From Dichomitus squalens LYAD-421 SS1 (taxonomy: Eukaryota > Basidiomycota > Agaricomycetes > Polyporales > Polyporaceae), in contig NW_006766889.1 in NCBI RefSeq assembly GCF_000275845.1, positions 1,351,058 to 1,415,057 of the forward strand: a DNA stretch of 64,000 bases, read 5' to 3'. Below the pieces are notes generated by a model. The model saw only the letters and a program-made list of their open reading frames with translations. It made no database searches and had not been told where the DNA came from. The position numbers were made by a program, and so were the translations under genes. Numbering within the stretch: position 1 is the first letter of the stretch; every line of letters begins with the position of its first letter. Below, piece after piece: positions 11,173 through 21,427 of the stretch.

Positions 11173-13506
11173 TCACGCGCCGAGCCCAGAAGCGGCAGCG
11201 AACTCGCTGAACCCAGGAAGCTCCACCTTGCGCTTGGTCGTCTCGCGTTCCTGGAGGCTCATCTCGCCCACCGCGCCATCCAAGCTCCGTCTCCGTACCT
11301 CCTTATCGGCCAACATGTCCGAGCGGTTGGATGGTGACGAAGAGGAAGAGGGAAGGTTGAGCGGGGGCAGCTTGATAGGGGGTGACGCTGAACGAGACCC
11401 AGGCGTTGACGTGGGCAGAACCTCAGAGAAAGTTGCCCGGGAAGGCGTAATCGTGCTGTCGGCGTGCGACGACGGACGGGGGCGCGGGTGTATGGGCGTC
11501 ATGCCGAACGCAGCGCGTACCGAATGAGCCAAGTGAGCGTGATGGTGATGGTGCGTGGCCACCGGGTGGTGCGACGAGCGCGCATGATGCGCCGACGGCG
11601 GGGACGGCGCACGCGAACTCGATGCGCTACTCGGATCCGCGAAGTTCAGGGACTGGGTCCGGCTGCGCGGGCTGCTCCCGCTGCTGCTCGGCCCACTTGA
11701 CAGCTGCGGGGTAGGCAGGGACGTAATCGACGTCCTGTCGCTTGTGTATGGGATGTGGAAGCTTGGGGGAGGCATCGAGAAGTGCTCCGCGGATACGCCG
11801 TGCGCTACGCCGTACGCCACGAGGTCCCCAGAGCTGCTGCGCTTCGCCATGCGCCCGCTCAGTGTGCTGGCAGATGGGGGACTGCCAGCGATTGCGATCT
11901 TGCGGTTGCGCGCGTCATAATAGTGGCCATATTCCTCAACGGGACTGTCAAGCGACGGCGGCGGAAGACGGAAGGGCGAAGGAGCGCGCGACGGACCGCT
12001 CGAATGAATGTTGAGCGTGCGGAGACCGCCGAGGAAGGGGCTTGTCGACGGCGTGAATGAGTACTCCGTGCCCGCGGACGTTTTGACGCCATGAGCAGGC
12101 CCATAGTGAGGCGCCTCAGCAGGAAGGCGGTGCGTTACAGGAGGTGAAACGTGCGGGGGTGGAGACTGCACCGCATGCATTGAGTCTGAGTCCGAGCTGA
12201 TTGGCGAAGGCGAGTCTTCATGTCCGGGGTGCAAATGCGGCCTGTTCGCTGCAGGGATGTGGTACGGATGCGACCATAACGAGTGCCCATGGCTATGTTG
12301 GCTATGCGGATGCTGCGACCGCGGAAGCGCATGCGAACCCTCCACGACGTGACCTGATGAATGGGGATGCATTGACAGGACATCGCGTTTTAAGTTGCCA
12401 AAACTGCGCCGCCGCGCCTGGTTGACGGTAATGGCTTCGTCGTCCACAGGATGGGAGTCGCGCTCCCTCGAGACGCCAAAATATCCATCTTCGCCAGCGG
12501 GGAAGTGAGATGAGAAGAAAGGGGTGCCGAGGGGCGTGTTAGTCGCGCTTTTCGTCAACCTGCCGTGACCGGACATGGTGTCGGCATGCCGTGCCTCGTA
12601 CTCCGCACGACGGAGAGCTTCCAGACGCCGGACCTCGAACTCAGCTCTCCGCACCGCCTCGTCGCGCTCCAGAGCATACAGCTCTTCCATGGCAACGCTC
12701 GACAAAGCGGAGAAAGCGTTCGGATTTGATGCGTGGTGGTGAGGATGCTCGCCCGGATGTCCGGCCCGGTGATGCGACACGGGGTATTCGCTCGCTATGG
12801 GGTCGGCGGAGTACAGAGCTGTTGGACGCGCATAGGATTCGCCCTGTAATGACTGTGTCAGCTCGTCTGCGACCTCATTATCACGCAATCAACGGCGAAC
12901 GAGTAGGTGCGAAGCGGCAGTCGCAGATGTGGTGTCAAATGGTGCGTGACCCACGTACTCACCTCATCGTCGCTGTTTGCTCGGCTCCTCGCCTTCTTCT
13001 TGACACGAAGGCTCGACCCTCTTGTATAGTCCGCATCAGCGTTGTATGCCGCACCCGATAATCGCCCAGCGCTGATCTCCACGCTGCCATCGGCTATGTG
13101 CTCGATCTTCGCTTTGCCTTTGGCCTTGTGGCCATGACTTGAGTCTGCAGCGCCGGCGTGGTGAGTGGTGTCATGGTTGTTGTGTATGCGAGAGTGCCTC
13201 GTGAGTTCGTCGGAACGCGAGAAGCGCTTCTCGCAACCAGCGAAAGTACACTCGAAGGGCTTCTCTCCGGTGTGTGTGCGGATATGCCGGGTCTGTGAGG
13301 GGGAGATAAGAACATAGGGGTGACTGAGTGGGTGACATACACACCTGGTGTTCCAGCCTGCTGAAGGCACGACCGCAGAGCGGGTACGGGCATTTGTATG
13401 GCCGCGCCACGACTTTCTCCTGGGAGTGCGGGGGAGCTGGAGGAGACGTCGGGGGAGGCATTGTGTCCATATCCTTTTGGTGGTGTAAGATAGCGTGGAG
13501 GTCCAT
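11173..13506 (-). CDS. cre1: Carbon catabolite repressor, C2H2 zinc-finger (CreA/Cre1/Mig1 family)
   Basis: Nuclear repressor that binds SYGGRG sites and shuts off genes for alternative carbon use when glucose is present. Three exons, 13345-13506, 12963-13292 and 11173-12843, give 720 residues. The first finger ([18 protein letters not shown]) ends exactly at intron 1. The second ([21 protein letters not shown]) follows the linker [12 protein letters not shown]. This pair is the signature of the Mig1/CreA family. A basic stretch ([14 protein letters not shown]) follows. The large third exon is rich in Ser, His and Pro and contains [18 protein letters not shown], reminiscent of the conserved downstream CreA region, and a His run (HHHHHAH). 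The C-terminus has a second RRRSLD motif and ends LPGFSEF...GLGA. Intron 2 (119 bp) is longer than its neighbours. The acceptor chosen, TTACAG at 12844, keeps frame; an acceptor 30 bp upstream would hit a stop. Confidence 0.9.
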
Positions 13507-16500
13507 GGGAGATTTGACGGAAGGGAAAGGATGGAGAGACGGGGAGGGTTATTAGTACCTGAGTGACGGACGGTTACGTATTTCGTTACTGACCTGGAGG
13601 AGATTGGTGTAACGTGGAAGGCGAAGCGATGATCTATAGAAAGGGCTAGGGTTCGGGGGGGAATCGGTCGAGGAAGGCCTGGTACGGCGGCAAGGAGGAA
13701 GTGTGGACTTTGGAAGTGGAGATTACCCCGCGTTGACTGAATGGCGGATGGTGCCGCACGGCGACGTGAGTGGGAGAGGAGACGGAAGTGGCCAGGGAGA
13801 AGAAGCAGAGATGAGAGAGATGAGGGTCCCACCGTGGATGATCCGGCGGGCTTCCAGACGGACTGGGAGGTGGACGAAGCAGGAGGATGGGGGCGAGAGC
13901 GAAGCGGGGTCGGCGCCAGAAGAAGCGAGGAGCTGGCAGGAGAAAAGGCTGTCCACACCCCAGGGGAGATATCACGGAGCTTGGCAGATGGTCGCAGCCG
14001 TAACGGAGTCCTAACGTCAGAGAATGGCAGGGGACCGTGTTGGGCGCCGTGGGGTGAGATGAGGGGAAACGCTGAGAAGGTGCCGAAAGGGCACCAGCCG
14101 CTGCGTTCTTGTCCTTCCTGCGGTCGAAAATTTGCAGCTGAAAACGAGCGAGATGCTGACAGGCGGGGACACCGAGCACAATATTAATCGATGGCGCGAG
14201 CCACGCCGGACGTTGTCTCGACACAGGGCAGATACGTTTCGCCATCTCCCGCCACGATGGACTCCGGTCATGCCTGCCAAATCCGGAAGCGTCGCCTGCG
14301 ATAGCAAACACCCACACCCCTCCCCCGCTTTCCGAACATCTTCCGCCGGCAACCGTCCGCGGCCGGGTGCACTCCCCTCGTCCCTCCGGCCCCAGCGTGC
14401 CCCGCCGCGCCCTCTCACGCTCCCAACGTTCTTCCACATATTCTCTGCACTCCCCAGGAGGCGGGGAGCAGGCGGTATGCATTGCGAGCATCGCCTCCGG
14501 TGCCACCCCGACCCGCCCGACACACGTTCGGTGTTTCCATTTCGTGTTATCAGCAGCCTGGTCTCGTTGACATTGCGGGGCAGGAACGAGGCTAGTCCCG
14601 CGGCAATCCGCCATCTCAGATGTGCATGACGCGTACTCACAAACGACTCGACTGTGCCGCCGATCGCCTCCTGGATCACCTCACTTATCTCCAGATCCAA
14701 TCCGGCCAGAAATCACAGGCCTCCGCTCCCATCAACGTCGACTGCCCCCCATATGGGGCCCATGGGGGGCGGGGACCTCCTCATCCCGACCCTATCGTTG
14801 ACACAAAGTACGCTGTCGCCATATCCATCTCGCGCCGGGGCTCGCCACTCTTCTCCAGCGCTGCTCGTTTGTTGGTCTACCTATCACTGTATCACCCCCC
14901 CGCCGCCGTCCTCGCCGTCTCGCCGAGTCACGCCCCGGGCTTTCACGAGTAGTTCCCCCGCAGTGCTCGGCGGTTGCATTCGGTCGGTACACGCACTTGG
15001 TGACGCTATCGCGGTCTAGCGCGGTCCATGCAGCCTGTCTCTGATAGTCTTGCGACTGTTTGGGCTACGCTGATCCATTTCTCGCCACGCCCAGTGTTCG
15101 CCCGGGTACACACAAGAAGGTTTGCCGGCATGGTTTCGTATTCTTCAGGACAACCTCCTTCCTCGAACCAGCGATGACGTTGGGTTTGCGACTCTGGCGC
15201 TTCGTTTCTCTGGAAGACAGAGTCATCTTCTTGATATTCTCTCAGGGACGACGGGAGCACTCCGCGTTGGCGAGTCTACCCTGTGCTCAGAATCGCGTCA
15301 ACTCGGACCTTGTTGTGAGCCGCTGGGTCATCTCGCAGAAGAACGTACGGTGCACGCGCTCATCGGGCTGCCAGTGTACGTCGTCGCAGCGTCTCGTCAC
15401 ATCGTCATCGTGGTCAGGCGACGTCCTTGACTACGCCCCCACTGACGCACTGGACGGAAGTCGCGTCTTGGTTTTCCTGCTCGAGACTGCTCGCGGCGCG
15501 GCCGCCATCGCCCAGAAACCTCGTGAAGAACCTAGGAAGCGCCGAATGACCTGATCTTCCGGAAGCATTACGTTGCGGCGACGCTACCTCCACATTCTTG
15601 GGTCCTTTGTGCAAGCTAGAGGTGCCAGACCAAGAATCTAGACGTGCTCGCGCCGCCGTTAATGGCAAAAGTGGCATACAACGCGCGTAGATCTGGTGAG
15701 CACCATCGCAATGAACCTCGGCCGAACCATGTACGTGATCACTAGCTGGGGGCACAGCATGTGCACGCACATCTGCACGCATGCTGTGCCGCTTGCTGTA
15801 CGACCCGAGGGTCATGTCCATGCGAACGTGCCCTAGGGCAAGAACACATCTGGCGCCATATATCCTCATTTGCCACAGCTTCTTCGACCTTGCTGTACGG
15901 CTGAACTTCGCTGAGAAACTTGCCCCTGTCCACTGTACTAGTACAATGTGCAGCGGGGGCACGATGACGCGTCGTGGGTACACGCTAGGTACACGCTGAT
16001 CATAGTAAAAGCAAAGTAGCACAGCGTGCAGCATTAGTGGCTGTCGTATGTATGTGTCTTCTGTCCGTTCGTCCTCCGAGTTTCGGCGAAGCACATATGA
16101 AGAAGGCGCGGCAGGACGGGCCGCATGGTTCTGGTACCCGCACCAGGCACAGTACGCACTTCTTTGATCACTCACAAAGCTCTAACTTCTGCCTTGAGAA
16201 CAGAACCTACTCCACCTTTCTGCTCGGCTTCCGGCGATGAGGCGGACTGGAGCCACAATGCTTCTGAGCGATACCGTCTCTTTTCCTTCCAGCCCGTCGG
16301 GCCTCTCTGGGCTTCGTTTCAGTCGAGCTTATGCGTCCTCTTGCTACCCTGCCTGCATTGCGACGCCTCCCACAGGCAACTGCGGGGAAACCCTGAGAAT
16401 GAGGCGAAGATCCTCCGAGCAGGCCCCTTTCCCCGCACTTTAGCTCAATCCGTTTATCATCAACACACACCCCGCGTAGCTCCGGGCGGGTGCTCTCCTG

Positions 16501-18429
16501 CCATCGGGACACCCTTCTCGATTCCACGAGTGGCACCGAATTGGCGCAATCCTTGAGCTCGGGACGATTTGCTACCTATTAACATATGCGCCGTATGCAC
16601 GGGCACCCAAACGACTGCACCCATTTGTACTTGGTACACGGCGTATACCAGTAAGTCCATTACCCAGTCCGGCCGCCATGCGGGCACAATTGGAGCTTCG
16701 GTCACGAGCATAGCCTGGGCCTCGACAATCCCATCCCAAGCTGTGCATCTACTCAACATCGCCCCCCTTCCCGCCTTTTCGCCCCTCCCCCGCTTCTTCA
16801 GGTGTTCAGGCTAGGCCACTTCGAGCCAACGCAGGCAGCGCGGGCCGTCTCCCTCTGTGTATTTTTGGCGACGCGCTCACGAACAATAGCGGCCGGTGAT
16901 TCAGAACCTTGTCGGGCTTAAGCCCTCTACCCCGCACCCCCTCGGGGCGTCCACAAACTCAGCAAAGTTCGAGTCCCACCTCGACAGGTGTGGCCCCTGC
17001 GCCTGGCCCCAAGTCTAAAGGCTACTCCCGCAAACCTCGTCCGATCTAAACGCCGTCCCGTCCCACGCCCGTGCGAGCGGTCCGAAGGACTATTCTACGC
17101 CCTATGGACGCGGGTTCTCGCCGATGCTCGTCGAGGGCGCTGTCGACGTCGTACCTAGCTAGACACTGTCACGTCTTCACAAGACTTTGAAGGCGCACCG
17201 TACTTTCTCCGTGGGCGGCGGGCGTGCGGTGGACCAGAGCAAGCCAGAGCAGCCCGCTGTGCCGTGGCGAGAGCACACGACTCGCACATACATTGGCTGG
17301 ACGGGGCAACATAAAATGCAGCATGCTCGACGGTGCGTCTCTGCTCGCCGGCCATCGCGGGACCCTGCTTCGTGCGACGATCGCGCCCGAAGGCACGCAC
17401 GTCCTCGCCCCTTTTATCCGTCTGTGCACGGCGACCTTTCGGTCATCACAGCGCATGGTGCGAGCAGCTTCGCACCGCCGCTCGCATAGTGCATACACGT
17501 ATGCCGACAGGGCAGGCGCACCGAGGATAACGCGACGGCACCCCCGGCCTGTCGCCATGGCCAACGTGCATGCTTCCCGGGTTCCTCGCGACGTCGACGA
17601 TCCATGTCTCGTCCAGCACGAGCATGATCGGGATCCGATAGGGGACGCTATGCTGTTGCATTTGCGACGATGTGGCGTCAGGGAGAACTGGCGGAGGGGC
17701 GTCCGGAGTTTTTCCGCCTGTGCAACACTTGTGCCAGTACAGAAGGATAGGAGCGTGCTGCGACGCACGGGTGAGCAGACCCTCGCGGGATGCTCGTGGA
17801 TACCTCTTATTGCGCCATTATTATTCTTCGACAGGGTATGCAGCAATTTGATCGTACGCCCTAGCTCATCCAAACCTGGGCCCCTGTACCTGGCAGGAAG
17901 GGCTGTCTCGCATCGACGGAGATATGCATGCTGTACTCGATGTTCTTTGTATGAATCGTCGGAATTATTGCTCTCCTCTGAGCACCTCGCCGCCCGATCC
18001 ACGTCCCCGTGTGCTACCGTCGGCGTAGCCGAGAGCGGTTCCTGGGCGCGCTAAGCGCATCAATCCCGCCGATCGACGTCTTCCACGGAGATCTTGATTT
18101 CCCGACTGAGGTCTAACCTAAAGGGGACGCATACATACATCGACACAAGTGCGTCATACCCTCTGGCGACCAGAGCAGAAATGCAGGGACCATGGCATGA
18201 AGACATGGTGGTGTTGTACTAACGTCAGGGCACACATGAGGCACGACAAAAGCCAGGGGTCACTGAACGCAGCAGGGCGTTTGATAATGATTGCCGGAGC
18301 AAGCAACCGATACGGCGCATTTGGTGGTACCGGGAGGCTATGTAGAGCAAAACAAAACAAAAAGCGATAATATGCGATAGCATAACGACTGGAAGCGAGA
18401 ACAGCGATCCAAATGTACAACTTAAGATC
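13507..18429. other. Long gene-poor region upstream of cre1
   Basis: Nearly 5 kb with no gene I can support. The first kilobase or so is presumably the cre1 promoter and leader. Several sizeable open frames exist (14017-14700 and 17169-18002 minus, 17224-18054 plus). They overlap antisense to each other, begin with non-ATG codons or lack domains, and look like chance frames in GC-rich DNA. A canonical-looking donor (TTT/GTGAGTACG) follows a short coding-like stretch on the minus strand near 14640. It could mark a leader exon of cre1 or a small gene. No tRNA or repeat is convincing. Confidence 0.4.
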
Positions 18430-19569
18430 CTACATACCCACCGGCCGCGTGCCCTTGGTTTTCGCCAGCTCGTCCAACAACCTCGCCCGTTCGTTCAACA
18501 GTGCGAGAGTGTACTCGGTCGTCGGCGCGTTGTGTGGGGTGATAATCCGCCGCGCACCGCTTGCCGAGCGGAGGTGTGGCGTGGTTTGGCTGAACGGGTG
18601 AGGCTGAGACGACAACGGAAATAAGCTTGGATACGACTTTGCTCGCGTGCTGGCGGAAGCATGAGCGGCTGCATTGGGCGGTGAGCGCCGTTGATAGTAG
18701 AACTGAAGCTCTGAGTTCTCGTTTGCTCTGTCTATCCAACCATCGTAGCGGAATGGAACCGGCGTCCTCGGGGCAGAAAGGAGATCGTCCTCTGCTTTGT
18801 CCGCATCCACGGTAGCGCAATGACACATGGATGTCGCGGCGGATACATCCGTCTCGCCATCGAAGAGGAAAGAAGGCTCCTCAATTTCGTGAATACATCG
18901 AGGTTGACGCCTTCCAGAGCTCGCCGAAGCTGTGCTGTGGCAAAGTAGGGACGGAGGGACGGACGGGAGAGATGGCAGCTCCGGAAGGGTGTGGGTGATG
19001 GACGTAAGCTGCTCAGACGCGACGGACGACATGGTCGTGTCGGAGTCTGCGATGCCGGTATGCACCATACATAGATTGGAGTGCACACAACTGGTCACAG
19101 TGGAGTGCGTGGACGGAGATGTCGCGCGCCGACATGCGTGTGGCGGCAGTGATGGAGGTGGATCGTCTTCGGCCTTCGATGGTCCCGCAAGGATACCTTT
19201 CCGTCTGCCCAGCCAGCACAACAGCTCTCCGACAAACTCGACCTCTTCTTCCTCTCCGCTGGCTACCCGTCGTGGATCGAGCTCGCTCAGTCCTACGTCC
19301 TCCCCGCTCAAGACGTCATTCTCTAGTACTCCGAGGAAGATCTTCATTGCCTGGACCTTGTTCGTGAAGTCATGTGATGCACGAACAGCGGAAGATATTG
19401 GTAGACGTGTTTGCATAATGGACTCCAGTATGCCCAGAAGAAGGCCTGGTGTGAGGTCCGATGGGGTTTCGAGCACGAAGGGGAGCGGAATGCTAAGTCT
19501 TTCAAGGAGTTCATTGAGGTCGTCGACGAGGTCGGAGTTAGCGTGTGGATTAGTGCGCGAGACATCCAT
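18430..19569 (-). CDS. Basidiomycete protein of unknown function (DUF5745-like N-terminus)
   Basis: A single-exon frame of 379 residues from the ATG at 19569 to a TAG at 18432-18430. A longer frame upstream would need a GTG start. The first 120 residues look folded: LNELLERLSIPLPFVLET, then LTPGLLLGILESIM, MKIFLGVLEN and a WLGRRKG segment. This resembles, from memory, a calponin-homology-like domain called DUF5745 in fungal databases, and I hold that match with low confidence. The rest is low-complexity, rich in Ser, Pro and His. It ends in a short helical segment (TLALLNERARLLDELAK) that could form a coiled coil. Function unknown. It is flanked by the gene-poor region and the broken F-box gene. 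Confidence 0.7.
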   Translation of the reverse strand: MDVSRTNPHANSDLVDDLNELLERLSIPLPFVLETPSDLTPGLLLGILESIMQTRLPISSAVRASHDFTNKVQAMKIFLGVLENDVLSGEDVGLSELDPRRVASGEEEEVEFVGELLCWLGRRKGILAGPSKAEDDPPPSLPPHACRRATSPSTHSTVTSCVHSNLCMVHTGIADSDTTMSSVASEQLTSITHTLPELPSLPSVPPSLLCHSTASASSGRRQPRCIHEIEEPSFLFDGETDVSAATSMCHCATVDADKAEDDLLSAPRTPVPFRYDGWIDRANENSELQFYYQRRSPPNAAAHASASTRAKSYPSLFPLSSQPHPFSQTTPHLRSASGARRIITPHNAPTTEYTLALLNERARLLDELAKTKGTRPVGM

Positions 19570-20027
19570 GTTGAATGGGGCAGAGGCCACGATACGCGAA
19601 GGGAGCAGTCAAGACGGCTAGGGAGAGCATGCAGACGTCGTGCACGTAAATGGTACGGACACGCTGCTTGCAAGTTCGGCGGTTCGACGCCCGGACCGCT
19701 GCTCCGTATATTTGGCTGTATTATGCAAGAGCTTCTGATCCTAACATGAGCAAACACCTTTCACTGGCATACTAGGTGTTGACTGTCACTGGCATCAGTA
19801 CTCTCATCACCACGCCCTTTTCCACGTAGAAAATGACTAGTACATTTACATATTGTGATACCAACGTCTCAGAAATCCTAGCTCCTCCGCTCCCTATTCA
19901 ACGACAGCAACCAGAGTGCTCCGTACGCGGCTCCGATGTTTGTCTGGGCCATGATGTTATTCACTCTGTCAGCGTCTCTTAGTATGTTGCGTGAGCTCAG
20001 GAGACCACAGATCACTGACCCTTGCTT
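19570..20027. other. Intergenic region
   Basis: This 458-bp stretch lies between the start of the unknown-function gene and the end of the F-box pseudogene. It holds the promoter of the former. No motif or RNA gene is seen. Confidence 0.5.
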
Positions 20028-20981
20028 TCAACAGTCCTTCGGCAGTTCATGCATCGAATGACGGTCCCAGTCCGTCCACAGCCTCCAATATTCGTTCTTT
20101 ACGTTCGTGAAAGTTGGAGCGATTCCCCGAGACCGCCAGCACTTCCACAGAGCGCGGGGATCATGCTTTGTATCATCCTCTCCTGAAGACCACAAAGGCT
20201 CAGGAATCACCTCTTCCCAGTCCTTTCTGGGAATGGAGACGAGGCTGGTAGGCGGCGCCTCGGATCTAAGCGGGTGGCCGCAAAGGGCACGCTCTTCAGC
20301 CATGCGGACGTAAACGTCGTCCGAAGTTGAGATTCCCTTCACCTTGATGTTCAACCACTCGAGCATCGGTGCAGGGACACGTAATCCTCCGTCGCCGTCG
20401 GTGGAGGAGACTGGCGTCAGCGTCCTCGCCAGGGTATCAAGGCCTTCTTTGGTCCTCCCGTCGTCCTTGTCGTATGTGCTCCTCAGTGTAACAGTCCGCA
20501 GGTGAGGAGCGTCTTCCATCAGCGAAGCTGCACAAGCAATGTGGCTAGGATCGGCTACCGACACCCGGAGTGACGTCATGTCGCCCGTCGACAACATGGC
20601 GTAGAGATGTGGCACGATGCGGGAGATGGCCCGCCCCGGTTTGTAGTATTTTGTGGTGAGGTGGATCCAGAGCGCAGAATGTGGTCCTTGGGCGATGATG
20701 TGGAAGTGGCCCGGGTGCTCTGCGCTAGGTTCCGTTTCATCCATTTCGCCGTACGGCAGCCAGTGGAGTACTTCAAAGTGAGTTAAGCCTTCTATATGCC
20801 GCAAGATCGGGGCGAGAGTGACGAAGACAGGAGGTGGCGGGTATTCCGTGGCATCACGATTATGATAGCGATGAAAGTTGTCCTTGCCTGGTGACTGTGA
20901 AGCTATATGAAAGCCCCATCGATTACGCAGGTGGAGACGTTGATGCCGACCTCAAGACGATCGCCTTGCCACGTCTGCAAG

Positions 20982-20986
20982 CGTTG
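20982..20986 (+). repeat. Target-site duplication (left), CGTTG
   Basis: Five bases, CGTTG, immediately left of the element starting TGTAACG. The same five bases follow the right end at 21423-21427. A 5-bp duplication is the usual footprint of LTR-retrotransposon integrase. Confidence 0.75.
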
Positions 20987-21161
20987 TGTAACGGTGGCGT
21001 CACGGATGACGCACCGTCACAGAGAAGTACGGCAGTACCCGGCTTAGTCACCCGAGGTAACGGTGCTTAGTGGCTGTAACGGGCTGGGAAAGTGGGACGG
21101 GTAGTCCAACGGTTGTGCGTGGTGCAATTCCCGCACGTTCCATTTTCAGCTAGTCGTTACA
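20987..21161 (+). repeat. Left LTR of the TRIM
   Basis: 175 bp, starting TGTAACGG and ending CGTTACA. It contains a tRNA-like segment at 21094-21146. That segment has a box A-like TAGTCCAACGG (21102-21112), a box B-like GGTGCAATTCC (21121-21131), strands GGGACG (21094-21099) and CGTTCC (21136-21141) that can pair, and a TTTT run at 21143-21146. Confidence 0.85.
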
Positions 21162-21163
21162 TT

Positions 21164-21174
21164 TGGTGGAACGT
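21164..21174 (+). other. Primer-binding-like site of the TRIM
   Basis: TGGTGGAACGT, two bases after the left LTR. It is complementary to a tRNA 3' end reading ACGTTCCA-CCA. The first three bases, TGG, match the universal CCA end, as expected for a tRNA-primed element. The eight bases ACGTTCCA also occur inside the LTR at 21135-21142. Confidence 0.6.
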
Positions 21175-21234
21175 CAGTGAATGCGTTCGAACCCCGGCTC
21201 AACCAATGGCATTTGGTTTCCCCAGGCCTCGATC

Positions 21235-21247
21235 GAGAGAGGGGGGA
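21235..21247 (+). other. Polypurine tract of the TRIM
   Basis: GAGAGAGGGGGGA, thirteen purines abutting the right LTR. This is the expected position for the plus-strand primer of reverse transcription. Confidence 0.75.
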
Positions 21248-21422
21248 TGTAACGGTGGCGTCACGGATGACGCACCGTCACAGAGAAGTACGGCAGTACC
21301 CGGCTTAGTCACCCGAGGTAACGGTGCTTAGTGGCTGTAACGGGCTGGGAAAGTGGGACGGGTAGTCCAACGGTTGTGCGTGGTGCAATTCCCGCACGTT
21401 CCATTTTCAGCTAGTCGTTACA
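21248..21422 (+). repeat. Right LTR of the TRIM
   Basis: 175 bp, identical to the left LTR as far as I can compare by eye. It is followed directly by the second CGTTG. Confidence 0.85.
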
Positions 21423-21427
21423 CGTTG
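21423..21427 (+). repeat. Target-site duplication (right), CGTTG
   Basis: Matches 20982-20986 on the other side of the element. Confidence 0.75.

Larger units (their letters stand above)
20987..21422 (+). mobile_element. TRIM (terminal-repeat retrotransposon in miniature), 436 bp
   Basis: Non-coding, non-autonomous LTR element. Two identical 175-bp direct repeats (20987-21161 and 21248-21422) both begin TGTAACG and end CGTTACA, so they have TG...CA ends inside a 7-bp inverted repeat. The 86-bp internal region begins two bases after the left LTR with TGGTGGAACGT, a primer-binding-like site. It ends in the purine tract GAGAGAGGGGGGA directly against the right LTR. CGTTG is duplicated at both flanks. 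There is no coding capacity, so mobility would need proteins from a larger relative. The two LTRs agree at every position I compared, implying a recent insertion. It lies inside the F-box gene. Alternatively it could be two tandem MITEs, but the purine tract, primer site and shared outer duplication argue for one LTR element. Confidence 0.85.

Noticed and set aside
14017..14700. 227-residue minus-strand frame upstream of cre1
   Set aside because: It begins with TTG, lacks recognisable motifs, and most of it lies after a good splice donor. At most a short leader exon.
16960..16995. Possible tRNA T-arm (gttcgagtccc)
   Set aside because: The flanking bases cannot form a five-pair stem, and no D-arm or acceptor partner lies at the right distance upstream.
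17169..18054. Long open frames on both strands (277 and 276 residues)
   Set aside because: They lie antisense to each other, use non-ATG starts or low-quality codon texture and show no domain. Treated as chance frames in GC-rich DNA.
21102..21131. Functional Pol III promoter in the LTR
   Set aside because: Box A and box B are only 8 bases apart, far closer than in working tRNA genes. I treat it as a tRNA relic rather than a proven promoter.
21185..21206. tRNA 3' end in the TRIM internal region (gttcgaaccccggctcaacca)
   Set aside because: The T-loop motif and CCA look right, but the T-stem does not pair and no 5' half exists. Probably coincidence.
20987..21422. Two tandem MITEs with TGTAACG/CGTTACA ends
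   Set aside because: The terminal inverted repeats exist, but a single outer duplication, a primer-like site after the left repeat and a purine tract before the right repeat fit one LTR element better.
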